NCBI GenBank assembly: GCA_017308255.1
Contig: JAFKFN010000016.1
Span: 1-64,000 of the forward strand
DNA from: Altererythrobacter sp.
GTDB lineage: Bacteria; Pseudomonadota; Alphaproteobacteria; Sphingomonadales; Sphingomonadaceae
DNA: 64,000 bases
Direction of reading: 5' to 3'
Each line of letters starts with the position of its first letter. The first letter of the stretch is position 1. The position numbers and the translations under genes were made by a program. This document shows, piece after piece, positions 36,876-45,366 of the stretch. A model generated the notes under the pieces. The model searched no databases, was not told the DNA's origin, and worked only from the letters and a program-made list of their open reading frames with translations.

Positions 36876-37742
36876 TTACAGCGCCGTCTTGTAGAGGTTC
36901 AGCAGGCGGTTCCAGGCACGTTCGGCTTCCGCTTCGACGTAGACGGGGCTGTCGGCCACGGTCCAGCCGTGGTCGCCCTGATAGACCTCGATCTCCGCCG
37001 GGCGGCCCGCTTTCGCGGCGGCTTCCTTCAGCGCGTCCTTGTCGCCCGGGCGCTGCGCGTCGTCATTCTTGGCGATCGCGATCAGGTAGCTTGCCTGCGT
37101 CTTAGGCAGGAGCTTGATCGGCGCATCGGGCTCGTCGCCGACCAGCCCGCCGCCGTGGAACGTGGCGGCCGCCTTGACGCGCGCCGGCACTGCCGCCGCG
37201 GTGCGGACCACGAAGGGCCCGCCCATGCAATAGCCCTGGGTGCCGATGCCCTTTGCGGTATCGACCGAGGGCTGCTTGTCGAGCCAGGCGACGATTGCCT
37301 TGGCCGTGCCGGTCACGGCGTCAAACGTGTTCTTCTGCATCCACGGGCCGACTTTCTGGAAGCCGCCATTGGAACGGAAATCATCGAAATCCTTGAACTG
37401 CGGGGCGGGCGCGTCCTGGTAGAAGGGATTGGCCACCAGCACCGAATAGCCCTGTGCCGCCAGCCGGCGGGCCATGGCCTTGAACGCATCGCGCAGGCCG
37501 GCGATGTCCGGCCAGATGATCACGGCCGGGTGCTTGCCCTGGGCCGGATGGACGAAGAAGGCGTCCATCGTGCCGCCCGTCGCGGGGAAGCTGACCATGG
37601 TTTCCGTCAGGCCGCCCGCCGCCTGCGCATTGGCCGCCGCCCACGGCACGAAGGCCGCGCCCAGCCCGGCCACGGCGCCGATCGCACCGAACTGCCGCCG
37701 GCTCACGCGGCCCATCTCGTTCAACTGGTCCAGCTCACACAT
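36876..37742 (-). CDS. Dienelactone hydrolase family protein, Tat-exported (copy 2)
   Basis: The 288-residue paralogue of the downstream gene shares nearly the same blocks: GRVSRRQFGAIGAV signal, HPAVIIWPDIAGLRDAF, ANPFYQDAPAPQFKDFDD, GIGTQGYCMGGPF and DHGWTVADSP. The catalytic cysteine, acid and histidine are kept. The pair is clearly a tandem duplication. Copy 2 is cleaved after AANAQA rather than carrying a lipobox-like cysteine, so the two may end up in different places. ATG 37742 is used; a longer start at 37784 adds 14 non-conserved residues. Confidence 0.85.
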   Translation of the reverse strand: MCELDQLNEMGRVSRRQFGAIGAVAGLGAAFVPWAAANAQAAGGLTETMVSFPATGGTMDAFFVHPAQGKHPAVIIWPDIAGLRDAFKAMARRLAAQGYSVLVANPFYQDAPAPQFKDFDDFRSNGGFQKVGPWMQKNTFDAVTGTAKAIVAWLDKQPSVDTAKGIGTQGYCMGGPFVVRTAAAVPARVKAAATFHGGGLVGDEPDAPIKLLPKTQASYLIAIAKNDDAQRPGDKDALKEAAAKAGRPAEIEVYQGDHGWTVADSPVYVEAEAERAWNRLLNLYKTAL

Positions 37743-37848
37743 TTCGGCCTCCTCGAACCTTCTTGTGGTGCGAAGATACCGCATCGTCGCGCAAGGTCCA
37801 GCGGCCCTTGCGGGCGGATGGCCGGAGGACGTGATATGTCTCCATCCT

Positions 37849-38007
37849 CGTCATTCCCGCGAAAGCGGGAACCCAGTCGATTCTGGCGGTAGAAAGGAGC
37901 CGACGGCGACGGTTCGCGCCGTTGGATTTGCTTACGAGCATCGATCGCTGGTTTGAACTGTGCCGGTTCGCAGAACTTCCTGGGTTCCCGCTTTCGCGGG
38001 AATGACG
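37849..38007. repeat. REPIN-like pair of inverted REP sequences
   Basis: A 28-bp sequence starting CGTCATTCCCGCGAAAGCGG (37849-37876) recurs in perfect inverted form at 37980-38007, 103 bp away. Each copy also folds on itself (TTCCCGC/GCGGGAA). Two inverted REP units around a short spacer is the REPIN layout mobilised by RAYT transposases. A diverged third unit lies at 51108-51135. No gene is seen in 37743-38049. Confidence 0.85.
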
Positions 38008-38049
38008 AAAGGGAAGGGGACGGTTTTGGGCAGCCGCCGTCCCCTCCCC

Positions 38050-38985
38050 TCACGTCAGATCGTCGAGGTCGATCACCAGCCCGGCTTCCGCCGCTTTCAT
38101 CGCGTCGCGGCGCAGCTGTTCGATCTTGAGGCGGCCGGGTGGGGCTTCTTCCACCGGCAGGGCGGCCATGATCGTGGCGTGGATTTCCTCGAAGTCCGGG
38201 CCGTGTTCGGGGTGGGTGAGGATCAGGCCGCGCTGCTGCGTCATGCCGTTCAGGATCTTGGTGCCGACCTCGTAGGGGTCCATGCCTTCCTCGAAGGCGG
38301 TGCCGAATTGCTCCAGCTGTTCCTTCGGGACATCGGGGAAGCCGCTGTGCCCGAAGCTGTCGGGCCGCTTCAGGGCGCTGGTCCAGGCATTGGTCTTCGT
38401 CAGCGCCGGGCAGCACAGCGAGCAGCCGATGCCGTGGGGGGCGAGGTTGTAGCGCAGGCTCTCGGTCAGCCCGCGCACGGCGAACTTGCTGGCGGTGTAG
38501 ATGCCTGCCTGCGGCCCCGGCAGGAAAGCGGCCATGCTGGCTATGTTGACCACGTGCCGGCGGCCCTTGCTGGCCTTGATCCGGGGCAGGAAGCTGACGA
38601 GGCCGTTGACCACGCCGCCGAAGTTGACACCCATGATCCAGTCGTAATCGTCATAGCTCGCCTCGTCGGTCGGGCCGAACACCGATACGCCGGCATTGTT
38701 GACCAGCACGTGGACCTCGCCGAAATGCCGGACCACCTCCTCCGCCACTTCGGCGAAGCGCGCGCGGTCGGTCACGTCGAGCTTGAGGAACAGCGGCTGT
38801 TCATAGCCCCTGGCCGCGAACCATTCGGCGGCGCGGGCCTTGTCGCCCTCGTTCCGATAGCTCAGCGCCAGGCGCATCCCGGCGTCGGCGAAGGCTTGCG
38901 CCACGCCCAGCCCGATGCCTGTCACGGCCCCCGTCACGAAGGCCACGCGCCCTTCCCATTCCCGCCCCTGGGGTCTTTCGCTCAT
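38050..38985 (-). CDS. SDR oxidoreductase similar to lignin C-alpha-dehydrogenases
   Basis: The 311-residue SDR has the cofactor motif TGAVTGIGLG, NNAGVSVFGP, YTASK and a long C-terminal region. The block SYDDYDWIMGVNFGGVVNG followed by PRIKASKG resembles LigD/LigL/LigN, the enzymes that oxidise the C-alpha alcohol of beta-aryl ethers in sphingomonads. That substrate is an inference; other SDRs of terpene or steroid catabolism share parts of the pattern. It is transcribed divergently from the NTF2-fold genes with 84 nt between starts. ATG 38985 has GAGAGGGAAAA upstream. Confidence 0.8.
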   Translation of the reverse strand: MSERPQGREWEGRVAFVTGAVTGIGLGVAQAFADAGMRLALSYRNEGDKARAAEWFAARGYEQPLFLKLDVTDRARFAEVAEEVVRHFGEVHVLVNNAGVSVFGPTDEASYDDYDWIMGVNFGGVVNGLVSFLPRIKASKGRRHVVNIASMAAFLPGPQAGIYTASKFAVRGLTESLRYNLAPHGIGCSLCCPALTKTNAWTSALKRPDSFGHSGFPDVPKEQLEQFGTAFEEGMDPYEVGTKILNGMTQQRGLILTHPEHGPDFEEIHATIMAALPVEEAPPGRLKIEQLRRDAMKAAEAGLVIDLDDLT

Positions 38986-39069
38986 TGTTTTCCCTCTCGC
39001 CAAAACGGTCACGATCGTTAGTGTCGCACACAAAGGTGTTCGGGCAAACCTATTCGGGAGAGTCGATCA

Positions 39070-39768
39070 ATGAGCGATATCGAACAGCGCCTCGCTGCGG
39101 TGGAGCACCGCGTGGGCGAGCTGGAGGATGTGAACGCGATCCGCCGGCTGCACTGGGCCTATGGCTATTACATCGACTTCAATCTGCCGGAGCAGGTGGC
39201 GGACCTTTTCGCCGAAGATGGCGTGGTGGTGTTCCTGTCCGGCGAATACGTCGGCAAAGCCGGGGTCATGCGGCTCTATGGCGACTGGATCCAGCACCGC
39301 TTCACCGGCGGGCGGCCGGGGCCGGTGGACGGGCTGCTGCTCGATCATTTCCAGATGCAGGACATCATCACCGTGGCGCCCGATCGGCAGACGGCCAAGG
39401 GCCGCTTCCGCGGGATGCTGTTCGGCGGCTGGCATGACGATTTCCTGGAAGCGAAGCCGGATTTCATGCCGCAGCAGTTCATGGAAGCCGGCATCTACGA
39501 GAACGACTACGTGCGCGAAAACGGCGTGTGGAAGATCCAGCGGCTCGATTACAAGATGCAGTGGCAGGGCAATTACGAGGAAGGCTGGGCGCATACCACC
39601 AGCCACCTCCAGCCGGCCGCGAAGCTCTATCCGGAAGATCCGGTAGGCCCCGATCGGCTGCTGCCGAAGGAAGAGATCCGCCGCACCTGGCCCTATCGCC
39701 ACGACGTGCCGATGCACTTCGCGCACCCGAAGTTCGGGGCGATCCTGGCGGGGCAGGAGAAGGCGTGA
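39070..39768 (+). CDS. NTF2-like (SnoaL_4) protein 1
   Basis: The 232-residue protein has an N-terminal coiled helix (IEQRLAAVEHRVGELEDVN) and a SnoaL_4 domain with INxxDF-like features: AIRRLHWAYGYYIDFN, VADLFAEDGVVVF and YVRENGVWKIQRLDY. Such domains form small acid-base pockets for isomerases, dehydratases or hydrolases and often occur in aromatic or steroid catabolic clusters. Its exact reaction is unknown. It is the first gene of a rightward operon with a second SnoaL protein and a LigW-like decarboxylase. Confidence 0.82.
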   Translation: MSDIEQRLAAVEHRVGELEDVNAIRRLHWAYGYYIDFNLPEQVADLFAEDGVVVFLSGEYVGKAGVMRLYGDWIQHRFTGGRPGPVDGLLLDHFQMQDIITVAPDRQTAKGRFRGMLFGGWHDDFLEAKPDFMPQQFMEAGIYENDYVRENGVWKIQRLDYKMQWQGNYEEGWAHTTSHLQPAAKLYPEDPVGPDRLLPKEEIRRTWPYRHDVPMHFAHPKFGAILAGQEKA

Positions 39769-39793
39769 AAGAGGGGCGGAGCGCCAGCAAGTC

Positions 39794-39815
39794 CCCCTCC
39801 CGCTTGCGGGAGGGG
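39794..39815 (+). promoter_or_regulatory. Hairpin containing a Shine-Dalgarno sequence
   Basis: CCCCTCCCGC (39794-39803) pairs perfectly with GCGGGAGGGG (39806-39815). The right arm is the start of the ribosome-binding site GGAGGGGAGAG for the ATG at 39820. When the stem forms it would hide the site. This may be simple sequence coincidence or translational control. Confidence 0.5.
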
Positions 39816-39819
39816 AGAG

Positions 39820-40239
39820 ATGACGTTCGATCCCCGCGACACCTCGAACCGCGAGAACCTCTCGGTGCGCGAGGTGGCGGAACGGTTCATCCGGCTGTTC
39901 TACATAGAGGACAATCCGCGCGACGCCTTCCTGTGCTGGGTCCACCCCGATTACATCCAGCACAACCCCAATGCGCCGACCGGGCGCGATGCGACCCTGG
40001 CGATGATGGAAGCGAGCATCGCCCGCAACCCCGGCCTCACGCACGAGGTGAAGCGGGTGGTCTATGGCGACGGGGATCTCGTCGCGGTGCATTTCCACTT
40101 CTGCCGCGAGCCGGATCATCCCGGCTATGCGATCATCGACATTCTCCGGATCGAGCGCGGCTATATCCGCGAGCATTGGGATGTGATGCAGGAAGTGCCC
40201 GATCCGGCGACATGCAGAAACGATAACGGGATGTTCTGA
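39820..40239 (+). CDS. NTF2-like (SnoaL) protein 2
   Basis: The 139-residue protein belongs to the SnoaL/polyketide-cyclase-like family: VREVAERFIRLFYIEDNPRD, HPDYIQHNPNAPTGRD, VYGDGDLVAVHFHF and a conserved DILRIERGYIREHWDVMQ. These proteins use a His/Asp pair in a cone-shaped pocket. Its stop codon overlaps the start of the LigW-like decarboxylase (TGATG), so the two are made together and may act on the same molecule. The ribosome-binding site lies in a hairpin. Confidence 0.85.
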   Translation: MTFDPRDTSNRENLSVREVAERFIRLFYIEDNPRDAFLCWVHPDYIQHNPNAPTGRDATLAMMEASIARNPGLTHEVKRVVYGDGDLVAVHFHFCREPDHPGYAIIDILRIERGYIREHWDVMQEVPDPATCRNDNGMF

Positions 40240-41369
40240 TGACCTTGCTTGAAGACGGCAGCGAGAAGGGGCTGAAAGGCCACTTCAAGGAAGATTTCAG
40301 CCACCGCACGCGCATCGGCCTGGCGCCGCCCGCGGGGGAGATCGATCGCCACGCGCCTTACAAGCGGATCGCCACGGAAGAAGCGTGGACTTTCCCGGCG
40401 CTGGTCAAGGCCCAGGTCGAATACTTCGAAAGCGGCGAGGCGCCGGGCGACGACAGCCTGAAGATGGCGGCGATGTTCGCCAGGATGCCCGCGCTCCAGG
40501 AAATGATGCAGGACCTTGGGGACCTGCGCCTGTCGCATATGGATGAATACGGCATCGACCGGCAGCTCCTCCTGCTCACCGCGCCGGGCGTGCAGGTGGT
40601 CCGCCCGTCGGAAGGCACCGCCCTGGCGCGCGAGGCGAACGATATCGCCGCCGACGCCTGCCGCCGGCATCCGGATCGCTTTTCCGCCTGCGCGGCGTTC
40701 GACCCGCGCGACGTCAAGGGCTCCGTCAAGGAGATCGAGCGGGCGATGGGCGAGTTGAAGCTCAATGGCGCGGTGCTCAATTCGCATTTCCAGGGGCATT
40801 ACATCGACGAGCGGGAATACTTCCCGATCCTCGAAGCGCTGGAGGCGATGGACGCGGCGCTCTACATCCACCCGACCGCGCCATTCAACGCGCCGCATTA
40901 CGAAGCGCGCGGGTTCTTCGGCGCGCTCGGCGGATTTCCGCATGACGTGTGGCTGCATACGATGGGCCTGATCTTCTCGGGCGCGTTCGATCGGTTCCCC
41001 AAGCTGCGCCTGGTCATCGGCCACATGGGCGAATGCATGCCGCTGCAACTCTATCGCTTCGACTGGATGCAGGGGAACGCCGACGGGCGGCCGCAGCTGC
41101 GCGGCGGCGACCAGGTGAAGCTGCAGCACACGGTAAGCCATTACTTCCGCAACAATATCTGGATCACCACCAGCGGCGTGGCGTGGGAGCCGGCGATCAA
41201 GTTCTGCATGGATGTGCTCGGTCCCGAACGCGTGCTCTATGCGATGGATTACCCCTATCAGCAGAGCTCCGACGAAGTGGCCGCCTATGACCGCATGGAG
41301 CTTTCGCCGGAACACAAGAAGATGCTGATGGAAGGCAACGCGCGGGCGGTGTTCAACCTGCCGGCCTGA
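40239..41369 (+). CDS. LigW-like amidohydrolase-fold decarboxylase
   Basis: The 376-residue protein resembles 5-carboxyvanillate decarboxylase LigW and gamma-resorcylate decarboxylases. It starts the domain with RIATEEAW instead of the HxH of hydrolases, giving a Glu metal ligand (near 47-48), and keeps H211 (YIHPT), H262 (GHMGE) and D337 (AMDYPYQ). The block SGVAWEPAIKFC just before the last ligand also matches LigW. A role in non-oxidative removal of an aromatic carboxyl group is therefore likely, but it is clearly not identical to LigW, with an N-terminal extension of about 40 residues. Confidence 0.85.
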   Translation: MTLLEDGSEKGLKGHFKEDFSHRTRIGLAPPAGEIDRHAPYKRIATEEAWTFPALVKAQVEYFESGEAPGDDSLKMAAMFARMPALQEMMQDLGDLRLSHMDEYGIDRQLLLLTAPGVQVVRPSEGTALAREANDIAADACRRHPDRFSACAAFDPRDVKGSVKEIERAMGELKLNGAVLNSHFQGHYIDEREYFPILEALEAMDAALYIHPTAPFNAPHYEARGFFGALGGFPHDVWLHTMGLIFSGAFDRFPKLRLVIGHMGECMPLQLYRFDWMQGNADGRPQLRGGDQVKLQHTVSHYFRNNIWITTSGVAWEPAIKFCMDVLGPERVLYAMDYPYQQSSDEVAAYDRMELSPEHKKMLMEGNARAVFNLPA

Positions 41370-41536
41370 CCGCGCGCCCATCCGGTTTCATCGCAAACTT
41401 CTGTTGCCGGATTGCGACAGTGGGGCGAAATCGGCGAGACACGCGCCCGGTTCATGTGGCGGCAAACCGGCCACACCCTATCTGCCCCGCGAACCAGCGC
41501 CCCCATGCGTCTGGCGAGGATTGGGGAGTTATCGAC

Positions 41537-43945
41537 ATGGCATACAGCAAGACCATCCGTTTGTGCGCCGCGGGAGCTTCGCTCCTGGCGATCTGCGTGG
41601 CCGTGCCGGCCGCAGCGCAGGACAATGGCGGACAGGCGCAGACATCCGCGAATGGCTCTGACGAGATCATCGTCACCGCGCAGTTCCGCGAACAGAACCT
41701 GCAGGACACGCCGCTGGCGATCACCGCCATCAATTCCGAGATGCTGGACGCGCGCAGCCAGACCAATATCGCCCAGGTCGCCGCCCAGGCGCCTTCGGTC
41801 ACGCTGAAGCCGCAAGGCACGGCCTTCGGCCCGTCGATGACGGCCAGCATCCGCGGCATCGGCCAATACGATTTCAACCCCGCGCTGGAACCGGGCGTGG
41901 GCCTTTATATCGACGATGTCTATTATGCCACGCTGACCGGCTCGATGTTCGACCTGCTCGATCTCGACCGGGTGGAGATCCTGCGCGGGCCGCAGGGCAC
42001 CCTGGCCGGCCGCAACTCGATCGGTGGCGCGGTGAAGCTCTATTCCAAGCGCCCCACCGGCAGCAACACCGGCACCGCCTCGGCGGCTTACGGCAGCCGC
42101 GACCGGATCGACGTGCGGGCCAGCGCCGACATCGGCCTGACCGAGACGCTTGCCGCCCGGCTCTCCGGCGTGTCGAAGATGCAGGACGGCTATATCAAGC
42201 GGATGGACTTCGGCTGCGTCTATCCGGCGGGAACCAATGCGGTCAATCCGGCGGGCGGCGTTCCCAATATCCTGCCCCTGGATTCCGACTGCGTTCTCGC
42301 CCGCGAAGGCGAGGTCAATTACCAGGCCGTGCGCGGGCAGCTGCGGTGGCAGCCGAGCGACCGCATCGATATCAACATCGCCGCCGACTATACCAATGAC
42401 GATCGCACGACCGGCGGTTCGGTGCTGCTGGCGCGCAACAATGCCAATGGCTCGGTCGCCAGCCCGAACTACCCCTATCCGCCCAATCCGGCGGCGCGGG
42501 TGTTCGACATCAATCCGTTCGCGGCGGACATCCCGTATGATTCGCGCTTCGTCTGCGGGCCGTACTGCAACTACGCCACCTACATGTCGCTGCCCGACAA
42601 CGGCCTGCCGCTGGATGTGGTCAACGGCCGTTCCAAGTACAACGGCTGGGGCGTTTCCGGCCAGCTCGATTGGGACCTGACCGACGATCTCCAGCTGGTC
42701 TCGATCACCGCCTATCGCGACTATCGCACGCTGTTCAGCAACGATGACGATCTCTCGCCGCTGGCGCACAGCCTGGGCAAGGGGGATCTGACGTTCTGGT
42801 CGTTCAGCCAGGAAGTGCGCCTCAACGGCAGCTTGCTGGACGATGCGCTCCAGTACACGCTGGGCGGGTTCTACATGGACCAGAAGTCGGTCTATGCCAC
42901 GTCGCAGAACCTGCGTTACGCCGGGCTCAGCCCGTTCCTGGGCAACGATCCGGTCAATGCCGACACCAAGGCGGCTTTCCTCCACGTTGCCTGGAAGCCG
43001 GTCGATCCGCTGACGCTCACCGCCGGCATCCGTTACACCGACGAGCACAAGGACTATACCTATTCGCGGCGGACGCCCGACGGCGCGATCCATCCGCAGC
43101 TCGGCGCGCTCGATGGGGTGACCGGCAACTACGACCACAACCGCGTCGATTACCGGCTCAACGCGATGTACGAGATCACTCCGGACGTTTCGGTCTATGC
43201 CCAGTGGTCCACCGGCTTCAAGGGAGGCGGCATCAACCCGCGGCCGTTCTACGCGCAGCAGGTGCTGCCGTTCGGGCCGGAAACGCTGGAATCCTATGAA
43301 GTCGGCTTCAAGAGCGAGCTGTTCGATCGCCGGGTGCGCTTCAACGTCGCCGGGTTCTACAGCGACTACAAGGATATCCAGCTGGCGCTCAGCAACTGCC
43401 CGGAGGCGGGGGCCGGCTTCGCGGTGCCTTGCGCGCTTCCGGCCAATGCCGGCGACGCGCATGTGAAGGGCGTCGAAGTGGAAACGACCATCCGCCCGGT
43501 GGACGGCTTCCTGATCGACGGTTCGGCCAGCTACACCGATTTCGACTACATCGCCGATTCCGTCGATCCGGCAAGCGGCATCCTGCCGGGCATGGTGTCG
43601 ACCTATACGCCGAAGTGGAAGTGGTCGCTCGGCGCGCAGTACCAGGTGCCGCTCGGCTCGGCCGGGTCGATCACCCCGCGCGTGGATGCCGCTTACCAGA
43701 GCTCGTCCTACACCAACGCGGTCAACGGGCCGACCAACCTGATCGACGGCTACACCGTGGCCAACGCCCGGCTGACCTGGAAGAACGAGAACGAGGATCT
43801 GGAGATCGGCGTGGAGGTGACCAACCTCTTCGACAAGTACTACTTCCAGACGCTGTTCGACCTCACCCGCGCGGGCGGGGGCTTCGTCACCGGCCTGCCG
43901 GGCCGGCCGCGCGAATGGGCGGTCACCGCGAAGAAGAGCTTCTGA
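41537..43945 (+). CDS. TonB-dependent outer-membrane receptor
   Basis: The 802-residue protein has a signal peptide (ends AVPAAAQ), a TonB-box-like EIIVTAQFREQNLQDTPLAI, a plug domain with IRGIGQYDFNPALEPGVGLY and VEILRGPQGTLAGRNSIGG, and a 22-strand barrel. It ends AVTAKKSF with the terminal phenylalanine. In sphingomonads such receptors often import aromatic or lignin-derived compounds. Its place in the catabolic cluster suggests it imports the cluster substrate. ATG 41537 follows GGGGAG. It ends at a strong bidirectional terminator. Confidence 0.93.
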   Translation: MAYSKTIRLCAAGASLLAICVAVPAAAQDNGGQAQTSANGSDEIIVTAQFREQNLQDTPLAITAINSEMLDARSQTNIAQVAAQAPSVTLKPQGTAFGPSMTASIRGIGQYDFNPALEPGVGLYIDDVYYATLTGSMFDLLDLDRVEILRGPQGTLAGRNSIGGAVKLYSKRPTGSNTGTASAAYGSRDRIDVRASADIGLTETLAARLSGVSKMQDGYIKRMDFGCVYPAGTNAVNPAGGVPNILPLDSDCVLAREGEVNYQAVRGQLRWQPSDRIDINIAADYTNDDRTTGGSVLLARNNANGSVASPNYPYPPNPAARVFDINPFAADIPYDSRFVCGPYCNYATYMSLPDNGLPLDVVNGRSKYNGWGVSGQLDWDLTDDLQLVSITAYRDYRTLFSNDDDLSPLAHSLGKGDLTFWSFSQEVRLNGSLLDDALQYTLGGFYMDQKSVYATSQNLRYAGLSPFLGNDPVNADTKAAFLHVAWKPVDPLTLTAGIRYTDEHKDYTYSRRTPDGAIHPQLGALDGVTGNYDHNRVDYRLNAMYEITPDVSVYAQWSTGFKGGGINPRPFYAQQVLPFGPETLESYEVGFKSELFDRRVRFNVAGFYSDYKDIQLALSNCPEAGAGFAVPCALPANAGDAHVKGVEVETTIRPVDGFLIDGSASYTDFDYIADSVDPASGILPGMVSTYTPKWKWSLGAQYQVPLGSAGSITPRVDAAYQSSSYTNAVNGPTNLIDGYTVANARLTWKNENEDLEIGVEVTNLFDKYYFQTLFDLTRAGGGFVTGLPGRPREWAVTAKKSF

Positions 43946-43969
43946 TCGCGGCGCCATCGCCGAAACGAA

Positions 43970-43997
43970 AAAGGGCGGCCCCGCGGGGCCGCCCTTT
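43970..43997. terminator. Bidirectional terminator after the TonB receptor gene
   Basis: AAAGGGCGGCCCC (43970-43982) pairs perfectly with GGGGCCGCCCTTT (43985-43997), followed by CTTTTT. It separates the convergent receptor and MetE-like genes. Confidence 0.9.
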
Positions 43998-44018
43998 CTT
44001 TTTGCCTGCCGGCGGGGG

Positions 44019-45149
44019 TCAGCCCGCCATCGCGGGGACAGAACCCCAGACTTCCTCGGCCACTTCCACCACCAGGCGGATCTTGTCGGCCTGCTGTTCG
44101 GTGGTGATGTCGTTGCCATAGACGGTGCTGGCGAAGCCGCACTGCGGGCTCAGCGCCAGCTGGTCGATGTCGGCGAACTTGGCCGCCTCGTCGATCCGGC
44201 GCTTGATCGCGTCCTTGCTTTCGAGTTCGCCGAGCTTGGTCGTGACGAGGCCGAGCACCACGGTCTTGCCCTTGGGCAGGAACCGCAGCGGGGCGAAATC
44301 GCCGCTGCGTGGATCGTCGTATTCCAGGAAGAAGGCATCGATATCGAGCTCGTTGAACATGATCTCGGCCACCGGCTCGTACCCGCCTTCGGCCGCCCAG
44401 CTCGACCGGAAGTTGCCGCGGCACAAGTGCACGGCCTTGATCATGTCGGCCGGCGCGCTGGCGAAGCTCTCGTTGATCAGCCGGGCATACTGGCGCGGCG
44501 TGTCGTTGGGATCGATGCCCCGCGCGGCGGCGTCGGCCCGATGGGTGTCGTCGCACAGATAGGCAAGGTTGGTGTCGTCCATCTGGATATAGCGGCAGCC
44601 AGCGTCGGCCAGGCTGCTCACTTCGGCGCGATAGGCGGCGGCGACATCGGCGTAGAATTCGTCCATCGTCGGATAGACGTCCTCGGGGATGCCTGCCCGG
44701 CCGGCGCGGAAGTGCAGCATGGTCGGGCTGGGGATGGAGACCTTGGGCATGCGGCTGGTCCGGCTCCTGAGGAACTCGAAGTCCGCTTTCTGGATCGGCT
44801 TCACGTGGCCGATCTTGCCGGTGACGACCATCTTCGGCGGGGCGAAGTGGACATCCTTGCCGGCGTCGTTCTTGAACGCCTTGGAAATCCCGCCCTGTTC
44901 CTCCACCCCGTCAAGCTGGAGGAGGAAGTCGGTATGGAAGAAATAGCGGCGGAATTCCCCGTCGGTGATCGCCTGGAGGCCCAGGCTTTCTTCCCATTGC
45001 ACCAGCTCGGAGATCGCCTTGTCCTCGATCGCGCGCAGCTCGGCATAGTCGATGTTGCCCGCGGCCCTGTGCTCACGCGCTTCGATCACGCTGCGCGGAC
45101 GGAGGAACGAGCCGACATGGTCGGCGCGGGACGGCAGTTTGGTAGGCAT
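44019..45149 (-). CDS. MetE C-domain-like, cobalamin-independent methyltransferase
   Basis: The 376-residue protein is the catalytic half of MetE without the N-terminal domain. The zinc ligands of methionine synthase are present: H241-x-C243 (VHLCRGN), E276 (FFLEYDD) and C337 (SPQCGFA). The methyl-acceptor/folate region has YIQMDDTNLAY. Core-MetE proteins take a methyl group from methyl-folate or another carrier and pass it to a thiol. Within a cluster holding LigM, which makes 5-methyl-tetrahydrofolate, a role in returning free folate is attractive but inferred. ATG 45149 has CAGGA upstream. The 217 bases to the divergent PQQ-dehydrogenase show no gene. Confidence 0.85.
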   Translation of the reverse strand: MPTKLPSRADHVGSFLRPRSVIEAREHRAAGNIDYAELRAIEDKAISELVQWEESLGLQAITDGEFRRYFFHTDFLLQLDGVEEQGGISKAFKNDAGKDVHFAPPKMVVTGKIGHVKPIQKADFEFLRSRTSRMPKVSIPSPTMLHFRAGRAGIPEDVYPTMDEFYADVAAAYRAEVSSLADAGCRYIQMDDTNLAYLCDDTHRADAAARGIDPNDTPRQYARLINESFASAPADMIKAVHLCRGNFRSSWAAEGGYEPVAEIMFNELDIDAFFLEYDDPRSGDFAPLRFLPKGKTVVLGLVTTKLGELESKDAIKRRIDEAAKFADIDQLALSPQCGFASTVYGNDITTEQQADKIRLVVEVAEEVWGSVPAMAG

Positions 45150-45366
45150 GAAAGTGTCCTGTCTGGCAAAGATGTTTCTTTGAGCCAGGGTCATAACGCG
45201 GGCTCGCGCTCGACTGACCAGCCCTGAATACGCCCAAATGGTGCAGCGCCGCAACGGGCAAAATGGCCCTGCCGCGCCGGTGGCGTGCTTGACCGGGCCG
45301 GTGTCCCAATCGTAGGCATCACGGCTGAAGCGCCGGCAACAGGGCGCCGGGGAGGGTGCGAGGACC

